Positions 25,352-34,195 are shown, counted from the first letter of the stretch. The stretch is DNA of 39,608 nucleotides from an uncultured Alsobacter sp. (GCF_945952055.1 NZ_CAMFHB010000053.1:1-39608); one strand, 5' to 3'. Made by a program: numbers and translations. Notes: generated from the sequence alone by a model not told the origin.

Positions 25352-26802
25352 TCCTCGATCACGACCGCGCCGGCGGCTACTGGGGCTCCGTCTACGCCTT
25401 CACGGCGATCAAGGGCCTCCAGGTCATCATCGACGGCCCGGTGGGCTGCGAGAACCTGCCGGTCACCTCCGTCCTGCACTACACCGACGCCCTGCCGCCG
25501 CACGAGCTCCCCATCGTCGTGACGGGCCTCGCCGAGGAGGAGCTCGGGCAGAACGGCACCGAGCAGGCCATGAAGCGCGCCCACGGCGTGCTCGATCCGA
25601 ACCAGCCGTCCGTCGTGGTGACCGGCTCCATCGCCGAGATGATCGGCGGCGGCGTGACGCCCGAGGGCACCGGCATCCAGCGCTTCCTGCCGCGCACCAT
25701 CGACGAGGACCAGTGGCAGTCGGCCGACCGCGCCATCCGCTGGCTCTGGACCGAGTACGGCGCCAAGGGCGGCAAGCGTCCCAAGGCCCGTCCCCGCAAG
25801 GAGGGCGAGAAGCCCAAGGTCAACATCATCGGGCCGATCTACGGCACCTTCAACATGCCCTCCGATCTGCACGAGATCCGGCGGCTGGTGGAAGGCATCG
25901 GGGCCGAGGTGAACATGGTGTTCCCGCTCGGCAGCCACCTGGCCGACGTGCCGCGCCTCGTGGATGCGGACGTCAACATCTGCATGTACCGCGAGTTCGG
26001 CCGCCTCCTGTGCGAGGACCTCGACAAGCCCTGGCTGCAGGCGCCGATCGGGCTGCACTCGACCACCAAGTTCCTGCGCGCCCTGGGCGACCTGCTGGGC
26101 CTCGATCCCGAGCCCTTCATCACCCGCGAGAAGCACACCACGATCAAGCCGCTGTGGGACCTGTGGCGCTCCGTCACCCAGGACTTCTTCGGCACGGCGA
26201 GCTTCGCGGTCGTCGCCACCGAGACCTATGTGCGCGGCCTGCGCAACTTCCTGGAGCACGAGCTCGGGCTGCCCTGCGCCTTCGCCGTGCCGCGGCTGCC
26301 GGGCAAGAAGACCGACAACGCCGAGATCCGCTCGCTGGTGCGGGAGAAGGGGCCCCTGGTCCTCTTCGGCAGCTACAACGAGCGCATGTATCTCGTCGAG
26401 GCGGGCGGGCGCGGGACCTACATCCCGGCCTCGTTCCCGGGCTCGATCATCCGTCGCCACGTCGGCACGCCCTTCATGGGCTACTCGGGCGCGACCTACG
26501 TGGTGCAGGAGATCTGCAACGCGCTGTTCGACACGCTCTTCAACATCCTGCCGCTCGCCTCGCAGCTCGACGCCGTCGAGCCGACCCGTGCCCGCCTGCA
26601 CGACGAGCTGCCCTGGGACGACGACGCCCGCGAGACCCTCGACCGCTACGTCGAGGCCGAGCCCGTGCTCGTCCGCATTTCCGCCGCCAAGCGCCTGCGT
26701 GACGCGGCCGAGAAGGCCGCCCGCCAGGGCGGCGAGACCATCGTGACGGCGGAACGCGTCCGCCGGACACGGGCATCACTGCTGGAGGGACAAACGACAT
26801 GA
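25345..26802 (+). CDS. bchZ: Chlorophyllide a reductase subunit Z
   Basis: BchZ is the NifK-like partner of BchY; together they bind chlorophyllide a and a [4Fe-4S] cluster. The 485-aa protein starts [18 protein letters not shown] and has the ligand segment [17 protein letters not shown] near residue 35. [24 protein letters not shown] and a C-terminal [16 protein letters not shown] tail are typical. Its stop overlaps the next gene (ATGA), joining bch and puf in one transcript. Confidence 0.95.
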   Translation: MLILDHDRAGGYWGSVYAFTAIKGLQVIIDGPVGCENLPVTSVLHYTDALPPHELPIVVTGLAEEELGQNGTEQAMKRAHGVLDPNQPSVVVTGSIAEMIGGGVTPEGTGIQRFLPRTIDEDQWQSADRAIRWLWTEYGAKGGKRPKARPRKEGEKPKVNIIGPIYGTFNMPSDLHEIRRLVEGIGAEVNMVFPLGSHLADVPRLVDADVNICMYREFGRLLCEDLDKPWLQAPIGLHSTTKFLRALGDLLGLDPEPFITREKHTTIKPLWDLWRSVTQDFFGTASFAVVATETYVRGLRNFLEHELGLPCAFAVPRLPGKKTDNAEIRSLVREKGPLVLFGSYNERMYLVEAGGRGTYIPASFPGSIIRRHVGTPFMGYSGATYVVQEICNALFDTLFNILPLASQLDAVEPTRARLHDELPWDDDARETLDRYVEAEPVLVRISAAKRLRDAAEKAARQGGETIVTAERVRRTRASLLEGQTT

Positions 26803-27110
26803 GCGACGCCTTCATGATGCCGGACGCCGGCACCACCCAGCGGATGTCCAAGACGGATCCGGCAGCGTGCGCCGGCTCGAAGCTCTACCAGGCATGGTCG
26901 GCCCAGAAGGCCGACGGCGCATCGCGCCGCGCCGCCGAACGCGAGTACCGCGTGCTGTCGGTTCTGGCCTTCATCGTTCTGCTTCCCATCGTCCTCGCCA
27001 TGAGGCTCCTGCCGCCGCGCCTGCGCGGCAGCGCCTACGCCCATCGGTCGGTCTTCGCGGAGACCCGCGCGCGGGCCGACGCGGTGATCCCGATCGTCTT
27101 CATGGCGTGA
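26799..27110 (+). CDS. pufQ: PufQ-like single-pass membrane protein
   Basis: The 103-aa protein lies between bchZ and pufB, the position of pufQ. A polar N-terminal 45 residues is followed by [28 protein letters not shown] (seen in parts), one transmembrane helix of the PufQ pattern, then a basic tail. PufQ stimulates bacteriochlorophyll formation and may bind or channel intermediates. Rhodobacter PufQ is about 74 aa, so this one is longer by an N-terminal tail. Sequence similarity is weak by eye, and the name rests mainly on position and topology. Confidence 0.65.
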   Translation: MSDAFMMPDAGTTQRMSKTDPAACAGSKLYQAWSAQKADGASRRAAEREYRVLSVLAFIVLLPIVLAMRLLPPRLRGSAYAHRSVFAETRARADAVIPIVFMA

Positions 27111-27229
27111 GGATGGACGAAGCTCCCGCGCCCGCTCCGGCGGCGCGCGGTCACCAGGTTCGGCCGGGGTCACCCGGGCGAAACTTCGCGGCCGATCAGC
27201 CGTGATGGACTCCGCCGCACGGGATGTGT

Positions 27230-27240
27230 GCGGTAACCGC
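27230..27240. promoter_or_regulatory. Small palindrome in the pufQ-pufB leader
   Basis: GCGGT-A-ACCGC is a perfect inverted repeat 29 bp before the pufB start. The 159-bp leader 27111-27269 has no gene and no TGT-N12-ACA site. The palindrome could be a response-regulator (RegA/PrrA-like) site or a leader RNA hairpin; I cannot tell which. Confidence 0.35.
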
Positions 27241-27269
27241 CGCAAGGCACGTCAGTCGGAGGATAGACG

Positions 27270-27488
27270 ATGGCTGATAAAAGTGAGTCTTGGTCGGGCC
27301 TTTCCGACCAGGAAGCTCAAGAGTTCCACCAATACTACATGCAGGGCTTCATCCTGTTCGTTGCGATTGCGATCGTGGCACACCTCCTCGTCTGGTTCTG
27401 GCGTCCCTGGATTCCGGGCCCGAAGGGGTATACCGCGCTCGAAGCCGTAACGACGGTGGCGAGCAACGCCCTGCCCTTCATCTCGTGA
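27270..27488 (+). CDS. pufB: LH1 beta polypeptide with C-terminal extension
   Basis: The core antenna beta subunit spans the membrane once. His20 ([10 protein letters not shown]) and the bacteriochlorophyll-ligand His38 ([13 protein letters not shown]) are in place, and the Trp-rich C-terminal anchor follows. The protein is 72 aa, with about 20 residues ([20 protein letters not shown]) beyond the usual WRPW ending; Rhodobacter LH1 beta is about 49 aa. ATG 27270 has a strong GGAGGA. pufA starts 9 nt after the stop. Confidence 0.96.
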   Translation: MADKSESWSGLSDQEAQEFHQYYMQGFILFVAIAIVAHLLVWFWRPWIPGPKGYTALEAVTTVASNALPFIS

Positions 27489-27497
27489 GGACGGCAC

Positions 27498-27644
27498 ATG
27501 TGGCGCATCTGGAAAGTCTTTGATCCCCGTCGGGTGCTCGTCGCCCAGGGGGTGGCTTTGTTCTCCATTGCCATCCTCATCCACCTGGTCCTGCTGAGCA
27601 CCGAGCGCTTCAACTGGCTGCTCGGAGCCCCGGCGGTCAAGTGA
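27498..27644 (+). CDS. pufA: LH1 alpha polypeptide
   Basis: The 48-aa core antenna alpha subunit starts [14 protein letters not shown]. The bacteriochlorophyll-ligand His29 lies in [11 protein letters not shown], and Trp40, eleven residues on, is the usual hydrogen-bond partner of the pigment acetyl group and helps set the 870-880 nm absorption. It has the classic alpha N-terminus and is single-pass. Two large hairpins follow within 75 nt of the stop. Confidence 0.96.
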   Translation: MWRIWKVFDPRRVLVAQGVALFSIAILIHLVLLSTERFNWLLGAPAVK

Positions 27645-27651
27645 GTGCATA

Positions 27652-27677
27652 GGTGCCACGGCTCGCGCCGTGGCACC
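27652..27677 (+). promoter_or_regulatory. pufA-pufL intercistronic hairpin 1
   Basis: A perfect 11-bp stem GGTGCCACGGC/GCCGTGGCACC with loop TCGC starts 8 nt after the pufA stop. There is no T-tract, so it is an mRNA stabiliser or exonuclease block rather than a terminator. Such hairpins keep the pufBA segment abundant relative to pufLM. Confidence 0.8.
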
Positions 27678-27681
27678 CCGA

Positions 27682-27718
27682 GGAGGGCGGGGCGACCCCG
27701 CAGGCCACCCCGCCCTCC
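27682..27718 (+). promoter_or_regulatory. pufA-pufL intercistronic hairpin 2
   Basis: A second perfect 11-bp stem, GGAGGGCGGGG (27682-27692) with CCCCGCCCTCC (27708-27718), has a 15-nt loop and sits 4 nt after hairpin 1. The tandem arrangement matches the known puf mRNA design that protects LH1 mRNA from 3' decay. Confidence 0.8.
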
Positions 27719-27769
27719 ATCATCCCGCCCATCGGCCGGGATTCGCATGACTTTCACGGGAGGGGCGCG

Positions 27770-28594
27770 ATGGCCTTGCTCAGCTTTGAACGGAAGTACC
27801 GGATCCGGGGAGGGACGCTGATCGGCGGCGACCTCTTCGACTTCTGGGTCGGGCCCTTCTACGTCGGTTTCTTCGGCGTCACGACGGCCTTCTTTGCCTT
27901 TGTCGGCACCGCGCTGATCCTCTACGGGGCAGCCATCGGGCCGACCTGGAACATCTGGCAGATCAACATCGCCCCGCCCGACCTGAAGTATGGTCTGGGC
28001 TTCGCCCCGCTGAAGGAAGGCGGCCTGTGGCAGATCATCACGATCTGCGCGCTCGGCGCCTTCGGCTCGTGGGCGCTGCGCGAGGTGGAGATCTGCCGCA
28101 AGCTGGGCATCGGCTACCACGTGCCGTTCGCCTTCAGCTTCGCGATCTTCGCCTACTTCACCCTCGAGGTGATCCGGCCGGTGCTGCTGGGCGCCTGGGC
28201 CCACGGCTTCCCCTACGGGATCTTCAGCCATCTCGACTGGGTCTCGAACGTCGGATACCAGTACCTGCACTTCCACTACAATCCGGCACACATGCTGGGG
28301 GTGAGCTTCTTCTTCGGAACCACCTTCGCGCTCTCGCTGCACGGCGCGCTGATCCTGTCCGCGACGAACCCGGCTCCGGGCGAGACGGTGCGGGGGCCCG
28401 AGCACGAGGACACGTTCTTCCGCGACACCATCGGCTATTCGATCGGCACACTCGGCATCCACAGGCTCGGCCTGTTCCTGGCGCTCGCCGCCGTGTTCTG
28501 GAGCGCCGTGTGCATCGTCATCAGCGGACCGTTCTGGACCAAAGGCTGGCCCGAGTGGTGGAACTGGTGGCTCAAGCTCCCGATCTGGGCATAA
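27770..28594 (+). CDS. pufL: Photosynthetic reaction centre L subunit
   Basis: The 274-aa subunit with five transmembrane helices binds the special pair, accessory pigments and QA/QB with PufM. It starts [50 protein letters not shown] (in parts) supplies the pigment-ligand histidines, and [10 protein letters not shown] the non-heme iron His. [22 protein letters not shown] is near the QB pocket. The frame is open upstream to 27653, but the start with GGGAGGGGC just before 27770 is the conserved one. Confidence 0.98.
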   Translation: MALLSFERKYRIRGGTLIGGDLFDFWVGPFYVGFFGVTTAFFAFVGTALILYGAAIGPTWNIWQINIAPPDLKYGLGFAPLKEGGLWQIITICALGAFGSWALREVEICRKLGIGYHVPFAFSFAIFAYFTLEVIRPVLLGAWAHGFPYGIFSHLDWVSNVGYQYLHFHYNPAHMLGVSFFFGTTFALSLHGALILSATNPAPGETVRGPEHEDTFFRDTIGYSIGTLGIHRLGLFLALAAVFWSAVCIVISGPFWTKGWPEWWNWWLKLPIWA

Positions 28595-28609
28595 GAAAGG
28601 GGCTGGACC

Positions 28610-29602
28610 ATGCAACTCCTGGCCAATTATCAGAATATCTTCACCCGGGTGCAGGTTAACACGCCGCACCTCGACATGGGCGTCCCCGTCGATCGCGGCG
28701 AATTCGAGCGCTTCGGCGGCCCCGTCAAGAGCTACTGGGTCGGCAAGTTCGGCAACGCCCAGTTCGGGCCGATCTACTTCGGCACGCTCGGAATGATGGC
28801 GACGATCTTCTTCTCGATCGGCTTCGTCATCATCGGGCTGAACATGCTCGCCTCGGTGCACTGGAACCCGATCCAGTTCATCCGGCAGCTGCCGTGGCTG
28901 GCGCTCGAGCCGCCGCCGCCCTCCCAGGGCCTCAAGCTCATCCCGCCGCTCAACCAGGGCGGCTGGTGGAACATCGCCGGCTTCTTCATCACCCTCTCGG
29001 TGATCCTGTGGTGGGTGCGCATGTATCGCCGCGCCCGGGCGCTGGGCATGGGCACGCACGTGCCGTGGGCCTTCGCCTCGGCCATCTGGCTGTTCCTCGT
29101 GCTCGGCCTCATCCGGCCGGTTCTGATGGGCAGCTGGAGCGAGGCGGTGCCGTTCGGCATCTTCCCGCACCTCGACTGGACCACGGCCTTCTCGATCCGG
29201 TACGGGAACCTCTACTACAATCCGTTCCACTGCCTCTCGATCGTCTTCCTCTACGGTTCGACGCTGCTGTTCGCCATGCACGGCGCGACGATCCTGGCGG
29301 TGACCCGCTATGGCGGTGATCGCGAGATCGAGCAGATCGTCGACCGCGGCACGGCATCCGAGCGCGCCGCCCTGTTCTGGCGCTGGACCATGGGCTTCAA
29401 CGCCACGATGGAGTCCGTCCATCGCTGGGCCTGGTGGTTCGCGGTGCTCACGCCGCTGACCGGCGGCATCGGCATCCTCCTCACGGGCACCGTCGTCGAC
29501 AACTGGTACCTCTGGGGCATCAAGCACGGCCTCGTGGCGCATTACCCCGACGTCCACGGCGGCGTCCTCGATCCCTCGCTCGCTCCGGGAGCCAAGCCAT
29601 GA
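28610..29602 (+). CDS. pufM: Photosynthetic reaction centre M subunit
   Basis: The 330-aa subunit with five transmembrane helices is paired with Puf[31 protein letters not shown] (in parts) holds the special-pair His. [22 protein letters not shown] gives iron and quinone contacts, and [18 protein letters not shown] a further iron His. The C-terminus ([20 protein letters not shown]) is slightly longer than in Rhodobacter, as is usual where PufC is present. It overlaps pufC by 4 nt (ATGA). Confidence 0.98.
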   Translation: MQLLANYQNIFTRVQVNTPHLDMGVPVDRGEFERFGGPVKSYWVGKFGNAQFGPIYFGTLGMMATIFFSIGFVIIGLNMLASVHWNPIQFIRQLPWLALEPPPPSQGLKLIPPLNQGGWWNIAGFFITLSVILWWVRMYRRARALGMGTHVPWAFASAIWLFLVLGLIRPVLMGSWSEAVPFGIFPHLDWTTAFSIRYGNLYYNPFHCLSIVFLYGSTLLFAMHGATILAVTRYGGDREIEQIVDRGTASERAALFWRWTMGFNATMESVHRWAWWFAVLTPLTGGIGILLTGTVVDNWYLWGIKHGLVAHYPDVHGGVLDPSLAPGAKP

Positions 29603-30624
29603 AACTCGCCGTTCCCGTGATCGGAGCCATCGCCGTCCTGTTCACGGGCTGGATGATGGCGAAGGCCGGCTGGACGATCCCGCCGGTCGAGACGAAGCAG
29701 GTGGGCTACCGCGGCACGGGCGCTTTCGTGATCCATGACAAGGATCAGGAAAAGAAGACCATGGCCGCGAACGTCGCCCCGGCGCCGCCCTACGAACCGG
29801 ACCCGAACGGGCCCCGGGCGAAGGAGGCCCATCCCGGCCTGCAGGTTCTGGGCGACCTCAGCGAGGACCAGCTCAACCGGCTGATGGCCTCGATCGCGGA
29901 GTGGGTGGCGCCCGAGGAGGGCTGCACCTACTGCCACAACGCCGAGAACATGGCCGACTACAGCAAGTATCAGATCCAGGTCGCGCGCCGGATGCTGCAG
30001 ATGACCCGCACCATCAATGCGGATTGGAAGCAGCATGTCGGGCAGACCGGCGTGACCTGCTACACCTGTCACCGCGGCAACCCGGCTCCCAAGCAGGTCT
30101 GGTTCAAGGAGATCGGGCCGACGCCGACGGACACCGGCTGGGTGGGCTGGCGCAACGGCCAGAACGTGGTCGCCAAGAACGCCGACGGCAGCTCGCTGCC
30201 CTATGACGCGCTCAGCGAATACCTGCTGGGCGACCGTCCGATCCGCGTGCACACGCTGACCGCGCTGCCCTCGGGCAACAAGGCCGGCATCATGGACACC
30301 GAGCACACCTACGCGCTGATGACGCACATGTCGCAGTCGCTCAACGTGGGCTGCGTGTTCTGCCACAGCTCGCGCGCCTTCAACGCCTGGGACGAGAGCC
30401 CGCCGCAGCGCGTCACCGCGTTCTACGGCATCCGCATGGCCCGTGCGTTGAACAAGGACTACATGGAGCCGTTGACGAAGACCTTCCCGGCCAACCGGCT
30501 GGGCGTCACCGGCGACGTCGCGAAGGTCGGCTGCGCCACCTGCCACCAGGGTGTGAACAAGCCGCTCTACGGGGCCAACATGCTGAAGGACTACCTTGCC
30601 GAACTCGGGGGAAAGACCCAGTAG
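29599..30624 (+). CDS. pufC: Reaction-centre tetraheme cytochrome subunit
   Basis: PufC sits on the periplasmic face and re-reduces the special pair from soluble cytochromes. The 341-aa protein has four heme sites in order: CTYCH, CYTCH, CVFCH and CATCH. The N-terminus ([19 protein letters not shown]) is an uncleaved helix; there is no lipobox Cys, so it is anchored by a transmembrane segment, not a lipid. TWK-like spacing and ARRMLQMTR and THMSQSLN helices carrying the Met ligands are visible. It ends just before a very strong hairpin. Confidence 0.97.
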   Translation: MKLAVPVIGAIAVLFTGWMMAKAGWTIPPVETKQVGYRGTGAFVIHDKDQEKKTMAANVAPAPPYEPDPNGPRAKEAHPGLQVLGDLSEDQLNRLMASIAEWVAPEEGCTYCHNAENMADYSKYQIQVARRMLQMTRTINADWKQHVGQTGVTCYTCHRGNPAPKQVWFKEIGPTPTDTGWVGWRNGQNVVAKNADGSSLPYDALSEYLLGDRPIRVHTLTALPSGNKAGIMDTEHTYALMTHMSQSLNVGCVFCHSSRAFNAWDESPPQRVTAFYGIRMARALNKDYMEPLTKTFPANRLGVTGDVAKVGCATCHQGVNKPLYGANMLKDYLAELGGKTQ

Positions 30625-31576
30625 GCGACGGTTGCCGGATCCGGCCGGCAGCCGGGGGCGCGCGGCGACGCGCGCCCCCGCTGCCGTTTCCGCGCATCCG
30701 ACGCTCGACTGGAACGACGAGGGCCGCGACTGGCCGCTGCGCGAGGCCTGCCGGTTCGAGACGGCCGCGGGCCTGCGCTGGCTGGTGCTGCAGGCAGGGC
30801 AGGGGCCCGATGTCCTCCTCGTCCACGGCATGGGCGCCTCGACCCATTCCTGGCGCGGACTCGTGCCGCTCCTGACACCCTTCTTCCGGGTCCTGGCGAT
30901 CGACCTGCCGGGCCACGGCTTCACCGACCAGGCCCCACCGGACCAGCGCTCCCTGCCGGGCATGGCCAAGGCCATCACCGCGCTGCTGAAGACGCTCGAC
31001 GTTTCCCCCGCGCTGATGGTCGGGCACTCGGCGGGAGCCGCGATCGCGACGCGGATGACGCTGGACGGCGCCGCGGCGCCCGACGCCATCGTCAGCATCA
31101 ACGGTGCCTTCGTCGGCTTCCGCGGGCCGGCGACGCAGTTCTTCTCACCCATCGCCAAGCTCCTGATGCTCAACCCGCTCGTGCCGCACGCCTTCGCCTG
31201 GCGCGCGGGCGATCCCGCGGTGGCTGAGCGGTTGCTGCGCGACACCGGATCGCGGATCGATCCGGAAGGCATGGCGCTCTACCGGCGCCTCTTCGCCAAT
31301 CCGCGGCACGTGGCCGGGACACTGGGCGCGATGGCGGCCTGGGACTTGGACCCGCTGCGCCGCGACATGCGCCGCCTCGCGGTCCCGCTGATCCTCGCGG
31401 CCGGCCAGCGCGACGGCATGGTGCCGCCGTCGCAGGCCGACGAGGTCCGCCGCCTCGCGCCGCAGGCGAGGATCGTCCCGCTCCCCGGTCTCGGCCATCT
31501 CGCCCACGAGGAAGCCCCCGCGATTCTGGCCGATCTCGTGATCCGGGCGGGCCGGCACGACGAGGGGACCGCGTGA
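30596..31576 (+). CDS. bchO: BchO, alpha/beta hydrolase of the magnesium chelatase system
   Basis: This alpha/beta-hydrolase-fold protein is linked to magnesium chelatase and has no firmly known reaction. The nucleophile elbow is GHSAGAA, the oxyanion region HGMGASTHSW, DLPGHGFTD follows, and the late His is in GLGHLAHEE. No ATG precedes the conserved WNDEGRDWPLREACRF. TTG 30596 has AAGGA 5 nt upstream but overlaps pufC by 29 nt; TTG 30632 is the other choice (314 aa). Either way the first codons run through an 18-bp hairpin, so expression may be damped. In Rhodobacter, bchO follows bchD; here it is in the puf operon. Confidence 0.88.
   Translation: MPNSGERPSRRRLPDPAGSRGRAATRAPAAVSAHPTLDWNDEGRDWPLREACRFETAAGLRWLVLQAGQGPDVLLVHGMGASTHSWRGLVPLLTPFFRVLAIDLPGHGFTDQAPPDQRSLPGMAKAITALLKTLDVSPALMVGHSAGAAIATRMTLDGAAAPDAIVSINGAFVGFRGPATQFFSPIAKLLMLNPLVPHAFAWRAGDPAVAERLLRDTGSRIDPEGMALYRRLFANPRHVAGTLGAMAAWDLDPLRRDMRRLAVPLILAAGQRDGMVPPSQADEVRRLAPQARIVPLPGLGHLAHEEAPAILADLVIRAGRHDEGTA
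30646..30686 (+). terminator. Very strong hairpin after pufC (terminator or mRNA stabiliser)
   Basis: CGGCAGC-C-GGGGGCGCGCG pairs with CGCGCGCCCCC-GCTGCCG around the loop GCGA: 18 bp with one bulged C. The tail is only TTTC, so it probably shields the puf mRNA 3' end and terminates partly. It lies inside the 5' end of the bchO reading frame. Confidence 0.75.
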
Positions 31577-31873
31577 GTCCGGGCCGGAAAAAACCGCGAC
31601 AAAAAGTCCCCGTTCCACAGATCCGGATCGGCAAATCTGCGTAAGAGGAAGAGAGGCCTTTGCAGCGTCCGAACAGTCGAGCTTGTGACGTATCCAAAGG
31701 ACTCGTTCGCCTAAATCATGGGCGAAAATAGTCAATCCTGGCCTAAATCTTGAGATGAAAGACGTCGATCCCAAGGCCGGGCAGAAATCTCCCGGCCCAA
31801 TCGACTTGTCATCATCAAAGAATTGCCAGCAACCCTGCTCTTTTCAACGGTCAACTCTCCGACGAATTTCGAG
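31577..31873. other. Non-coding region upstream of pucBA
   Basis: I see no gene in this AT-richer stretch, which is the first part of a 461-bp gap. An inverted repeat GGCCGGG-N9-CCCGGCC lies at 31775-31797 without a T-tract. The remainder is likely the upstream control region of the puc operon. Confidence 0.5.
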
Positions 31874-31891
31874 TGTAAAGCCATGCGAACA
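31874..31891. promoter_or_regulatory. PpsR/CrtJ-type operator upstream of pucB, site 1
   Basis: TGTAAAGCCATGCGAACA keeps the TGT-N12-ACA rule, although the inner bases (normally TGTCA and TGACA) differ. It pairs with the site 26 bp downstream, like the two-site arrangement at crtD-crtE. Confidence 0.6.
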
Positions 31892-31899
31892 CTTGCGAC

Positions 31900-31917
31900 C
31901 GTCAAGTAGATGTGACA
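31900..31917. promoter_or_regulatory. PpsR/CrtJ-type operator upstream of pucB, site 2 (one mismatch)
   Basis: CGTCAAGTAGATGTGACA differs from a perfect TGT-N12-ACA site only in its first base, and otherwise closely resembles the bchC operator. It lies 121 bp before the pucB start. Confidence 0.65.
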
Positions 31918-32037
31918 CTTTGAAGCGGCGATCGCAGGACCGCAGATGGGCGAACTTCGCCTGCCCACGTCCGGCGGTTGTCACAAGCGTGCGGGCAACC
32001 GCACAGGGAAGACGGTAACTCTCCAGGAGGTGGAGCG

Positions 32038-32193
32038 ATGAACTACGATCCAGACAAGGTATGGCCGTCCGGCCTGACCTTGCGCGAAGCAGAAGAACTG
32101 CATCGCTATGTCATTGATGGCACGCGTGTCTTCGGATTCATTGCGCTTCTCGCGCATATCCTCGCGTTCATCTATTCTCCGTGGCTCGGCTAA
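32038..32193 (+). CDS. pucB: LH2 beta polypeptide
   Basis: The 51-aa peripheral-antenna beta subunit contains [26 protein letters not shown], the LH2 beta signature, with His22 and Arg30 on the B800 side. His40 in [15 protein letters not shown] is the B850 ligand. ATG 32038 has a strong AGGAGGTGGAG. pucA follows after 12 nt. Confidence 0.96.
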   Translation: MNYDPDKVWPSGLTLREAEELHRYVIDGTRVFGFIALLAHILAFIYSPWLG

Positions 32194-32205
32194 GGAGCAC
32201 CGGTC

Positions 32206-32535
32206 ATGAACAACGCCAAGATCTGGCTGGTCGTGAAGCCGACGGTCGGGCTGCCCCTGTTCCTCGGAGCTGTGGCCGCCACGTCCCTGTTCGTGCACTA
32301 CAACCTGCTGAAGACCACGACCTGGCTGCCCGCCTACTACCAGGGCAAGCCGAAGAAGGCCGCCGCCCTCGACGTCCCGGCCCAGCCGGGTGTCGGCCAG
32401 GCCGCCGTCGTCATGTTCAAGGATGGCGACGCTTCCCAGGAAGCCGTCGTCCTCCTGCCGGACGGACGCACCGCGAAGGCCGTCTTCGATGGCCGCACCA
32501 CGGTGGCCAGTACAGCACTCGACGTCGTGAAATAG
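32206..32535 (+). CDS. pucA: LH2 alpha polypeptide with a long C-terminal domain
   Basis: The first 50 residues are a standard LH2 alpha chain: [20 protein letters not shown], ligand His31, then [11 protein letters not shown]. Tyr44 and Tyr45 are the residues that give the B850 red shift in Rhodobacter, so a B800-850 type complex is predicted. The chain then continues for about 60 residues, to 109 aa in all. A Pro-containing linker ([16 protein letters not shown]) leads to a small beta-rich segment, [20 protein letters not shown] and on. Usual LH2 alpha is 50-60 aa, and Rubrivivax reaches about 71. The tail would lie in the periplasm. Confidence 0.94.
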   Translation: MNNAKIWLVVKPTVGLPLFLGAVAATSLFVHYNLLKTTTWLPAYYQGKPKKAAALDVPAQPGVGQAAVVMFKDGDASQEAVVLLPDGRTAKAVFDGRTTVASTALDVVK

Positions 32536-32646
32536 CGACGGCGCGTCGCCGCACAACGGCCGGGGGACGGCTCGCGCCAACCCCCGGTCGATCCGGACGG
32601 ACCAGGCCTTCGGCTCTGCCGGAGTCGGTCCGTCCGTCGACGACGG
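32535..32646 (+). promoter_or_regulatory. Three tandem hairpins between pucA and pucC
   Basis: Perfect stems occur in a row: GCGACG/CGTCGC (32535-32549), CCGGGGG/CCCCCGG (32560-32587) and CGGACGGACC/GGTCCGTCCG (32594-32646). None has a T-tract. As in known puc operons, they should stabilise the abundant pucBA mRNA and reduce read-through into pucC. Confidence 0.75.
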
Positions 32647-32656
32647 GGAGACGGGC

Positions 32657-34087
32657 ATGAACAAGTTCAGCCGCATGGCCATGCAGGGCTGGGTCCGGGT
32701 CGGACCCCGGTTCCTGCCGTTCGCCGATGTCGCGACCCCCGACCTGCCGCTGTCGAGGCTCCTGCGCCTGTCGCTGTTCCAGGTGTCGGTCGGAATGGCC
32801 CTCGTGCTGCTCATCGGCACGCTGAACCGCGTCATGATCGTCGAGCTGGAGGTCCCTGCCTCGCTCGTCGGCATCATGATCTCGCTGCCCCTGGTCTTCG
32901 CGCCCTTCCGCGCGCTCATCGGCTTCAAGTCGGACACGCACCGCTCGGCGCTGGGCTGGCGCCGCGTGCCCTTCATCTGGAAGGGCACCATGCTGCAGTT
33001 CGGCGGCCTGGCGATCATGCCGTTCTCGCTGCTCGTCCTGTCGGGGATGGGCAACGCCTCGCACGCGCCGGCCTGGATCGGCCAGGTGGGGGCGGGCATC
33101 TCGTTCCTCCTGGTCGGCGCCGGCCTGCACACGGTCCAGACGGTCGGCCTCGCCCTGGCCACCGATCTCGCGCCGGTCGAGTCCCAGCCCAAGGTGGTCG
33201 GCCTCATGTACGTCATGCTGCTCGTCGGCATGATCGTGAGCGCCTTCCTCTTCGGCGCCATGCTCCACGACTTCACGCCCGGCCGGCTCGTGCAGGTGAT
33301 CCAGGCGGCGGCCGTCGCCACGCTCGTGCTCAACATCGTCGCGCTGTGGAAACAGGAGACCCGCCACAGCGCGCCGGTGGCGGGCGCGCAGGCGCCCACC
33401 ACGTTCCGCGAGTCGTGGGAGGTGTTCCTCTCCGGCGCGCATGCCGCCCGTCGTCTCCTGGTGGTCGGGGTCGGCACCATGGGATTCGGCATGGCCGACG
33501 TCCTGCTCGAGCCCTATGGCGGGCAGGTCCTGCACCTGAGCGTTTCGGACACGACGAAGCTCACGGCGACGCTGGCCGCCGGGGGCCTGGGCGGGTTCTG
33601 GTTCGCCTCGCGCGTCCTGTCGCGGGGCGCCGATCCGTTCCGCATGGCGGGCGCGGGGATCCTGGCCGGAATCCCCGGCTTCCTTCTCGTCATCGCAGCC
33701 GCGCCGGCGGGATCGGCCGCCGCCTTCGCCGCCGGCACCCTCCTGGTCGGGCTCGGCGCCGGGCTGTTCGGGCACGGCACGCTCACCGCCACGATGAACC
33801 TGGCGCCGCGCGGCCAGACGGGCCTGGCGCTGGGAGCGTGGGGCGCCGTCCAGGCGTCGTCGGCCGGCATCGCGATCGCCTTCGGCGGCATCCTGCGCGA
33901 CGTGATCGCGGCATGGCCCTCGCGGGCCGGCGCCGGTCCCGCCGTGCCCTACCTCTCGGTCTATGGCGTGGAGGTGGCCCTGCTGGTCGCCGCCCTCTTC
34001 GTCATGCGGCCGCTTCTCCGGTCAGGCCGGCACGGCACCCACGGTGCGGACGCCGCCCCCTTGCGGGAGGGCCTGCGCGCCCCATGA
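32657..34087 (+). CDS. pucC: PucC, light-harvesting complex assembly protein
   Basis: PucC is a 12-helix membrane protein of the major-facilitator fold (BCH2 family) needed for LH2 assembly, probably delivering pigment or shepherding subunits. The 476-aa sequence has the family segments LIGTLNRVMIVELEVPASLVG, PFRALIGFKSDTHRSALGWRRVPFIWKGT (in parts), THTVQTVGLALATDLAP-like GLHTVQTVGLALATD and the C-terminal GLGAGLFGHGTLTATM. It follows pucBA behind the hairpins, with GGGGAGAC before ATG 32657. Confidence 0.95.
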   Translation: MNKFSRMAMQGWVRVGPRFLPFADVATPDLPLSRLLRLSLFQVSVGMALVLLIGTLNRVMIVELEVPASLVGIMISLPLVFAPFRALIGFKSDTHRSALGWRRVPFIWKGTMLQFGGLAIMPFSLLVLSGMGNASHAPAWIGQVGAGISFLLVGAGLHTVQTVGLALATDLAPVESQPKVVGLMYVMLLVGMIVSAFLFGAMLHDFTPGRLVQVIQAAAVATLVLNIVALWKQETRHSAPVAGAQAPTTFRESWEVFLSGAHAARRLLVVGVGTMGFGMADVLLEPYGGQVLHLSVSDTTKLTATLAAGGLGGFWFASRVLSRGADPFRMAGAGILAGIPGFLLVIAAAPAGSAAAFAAGTLLVGLGAGLFGHGTLTATMNLAPRGQTGLALGAWGAVQASSAGIAIAFGGILRDVIAAWPSRAGAGPAVPYLSVYGVEVALLVAALFVMRPLLRSGRHGTHGADAAPLREGLRAP

Positions 34088-34165
34088 TCATGCGTGGGCG
34101 ACAGTCGAGACGAAGCCGAACCGCCGCCCCGGCCGCTCACCCCGTGCCGGTGCACACCGCTTACC

Positions 34166-34195
34166 CCCGCCCGTGGCGCTCGTCGCCAGGGCGGG
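34166..34195 (+). promoter_or_regulatory. Hairpin between pucC and the 191-aa gene
   Basis: CCCGCCC/GGGCGGG (7 bp), a bulged G and TGGCG/CGCCA (5 bp) close on CTCGT. There is no T-tract. It ends 20 nt before the ribosome binding site of the next gene and may set its expression. Confidence 0.55.

Noticed and set aside
31775-31797. GGCCGGG-N9-CCCGGCC as a terminator for bchO
   Set aside because: No T-tract follows on either strand and it is 200 bp from the bchO stop. It is noted only as an inverted repeat.
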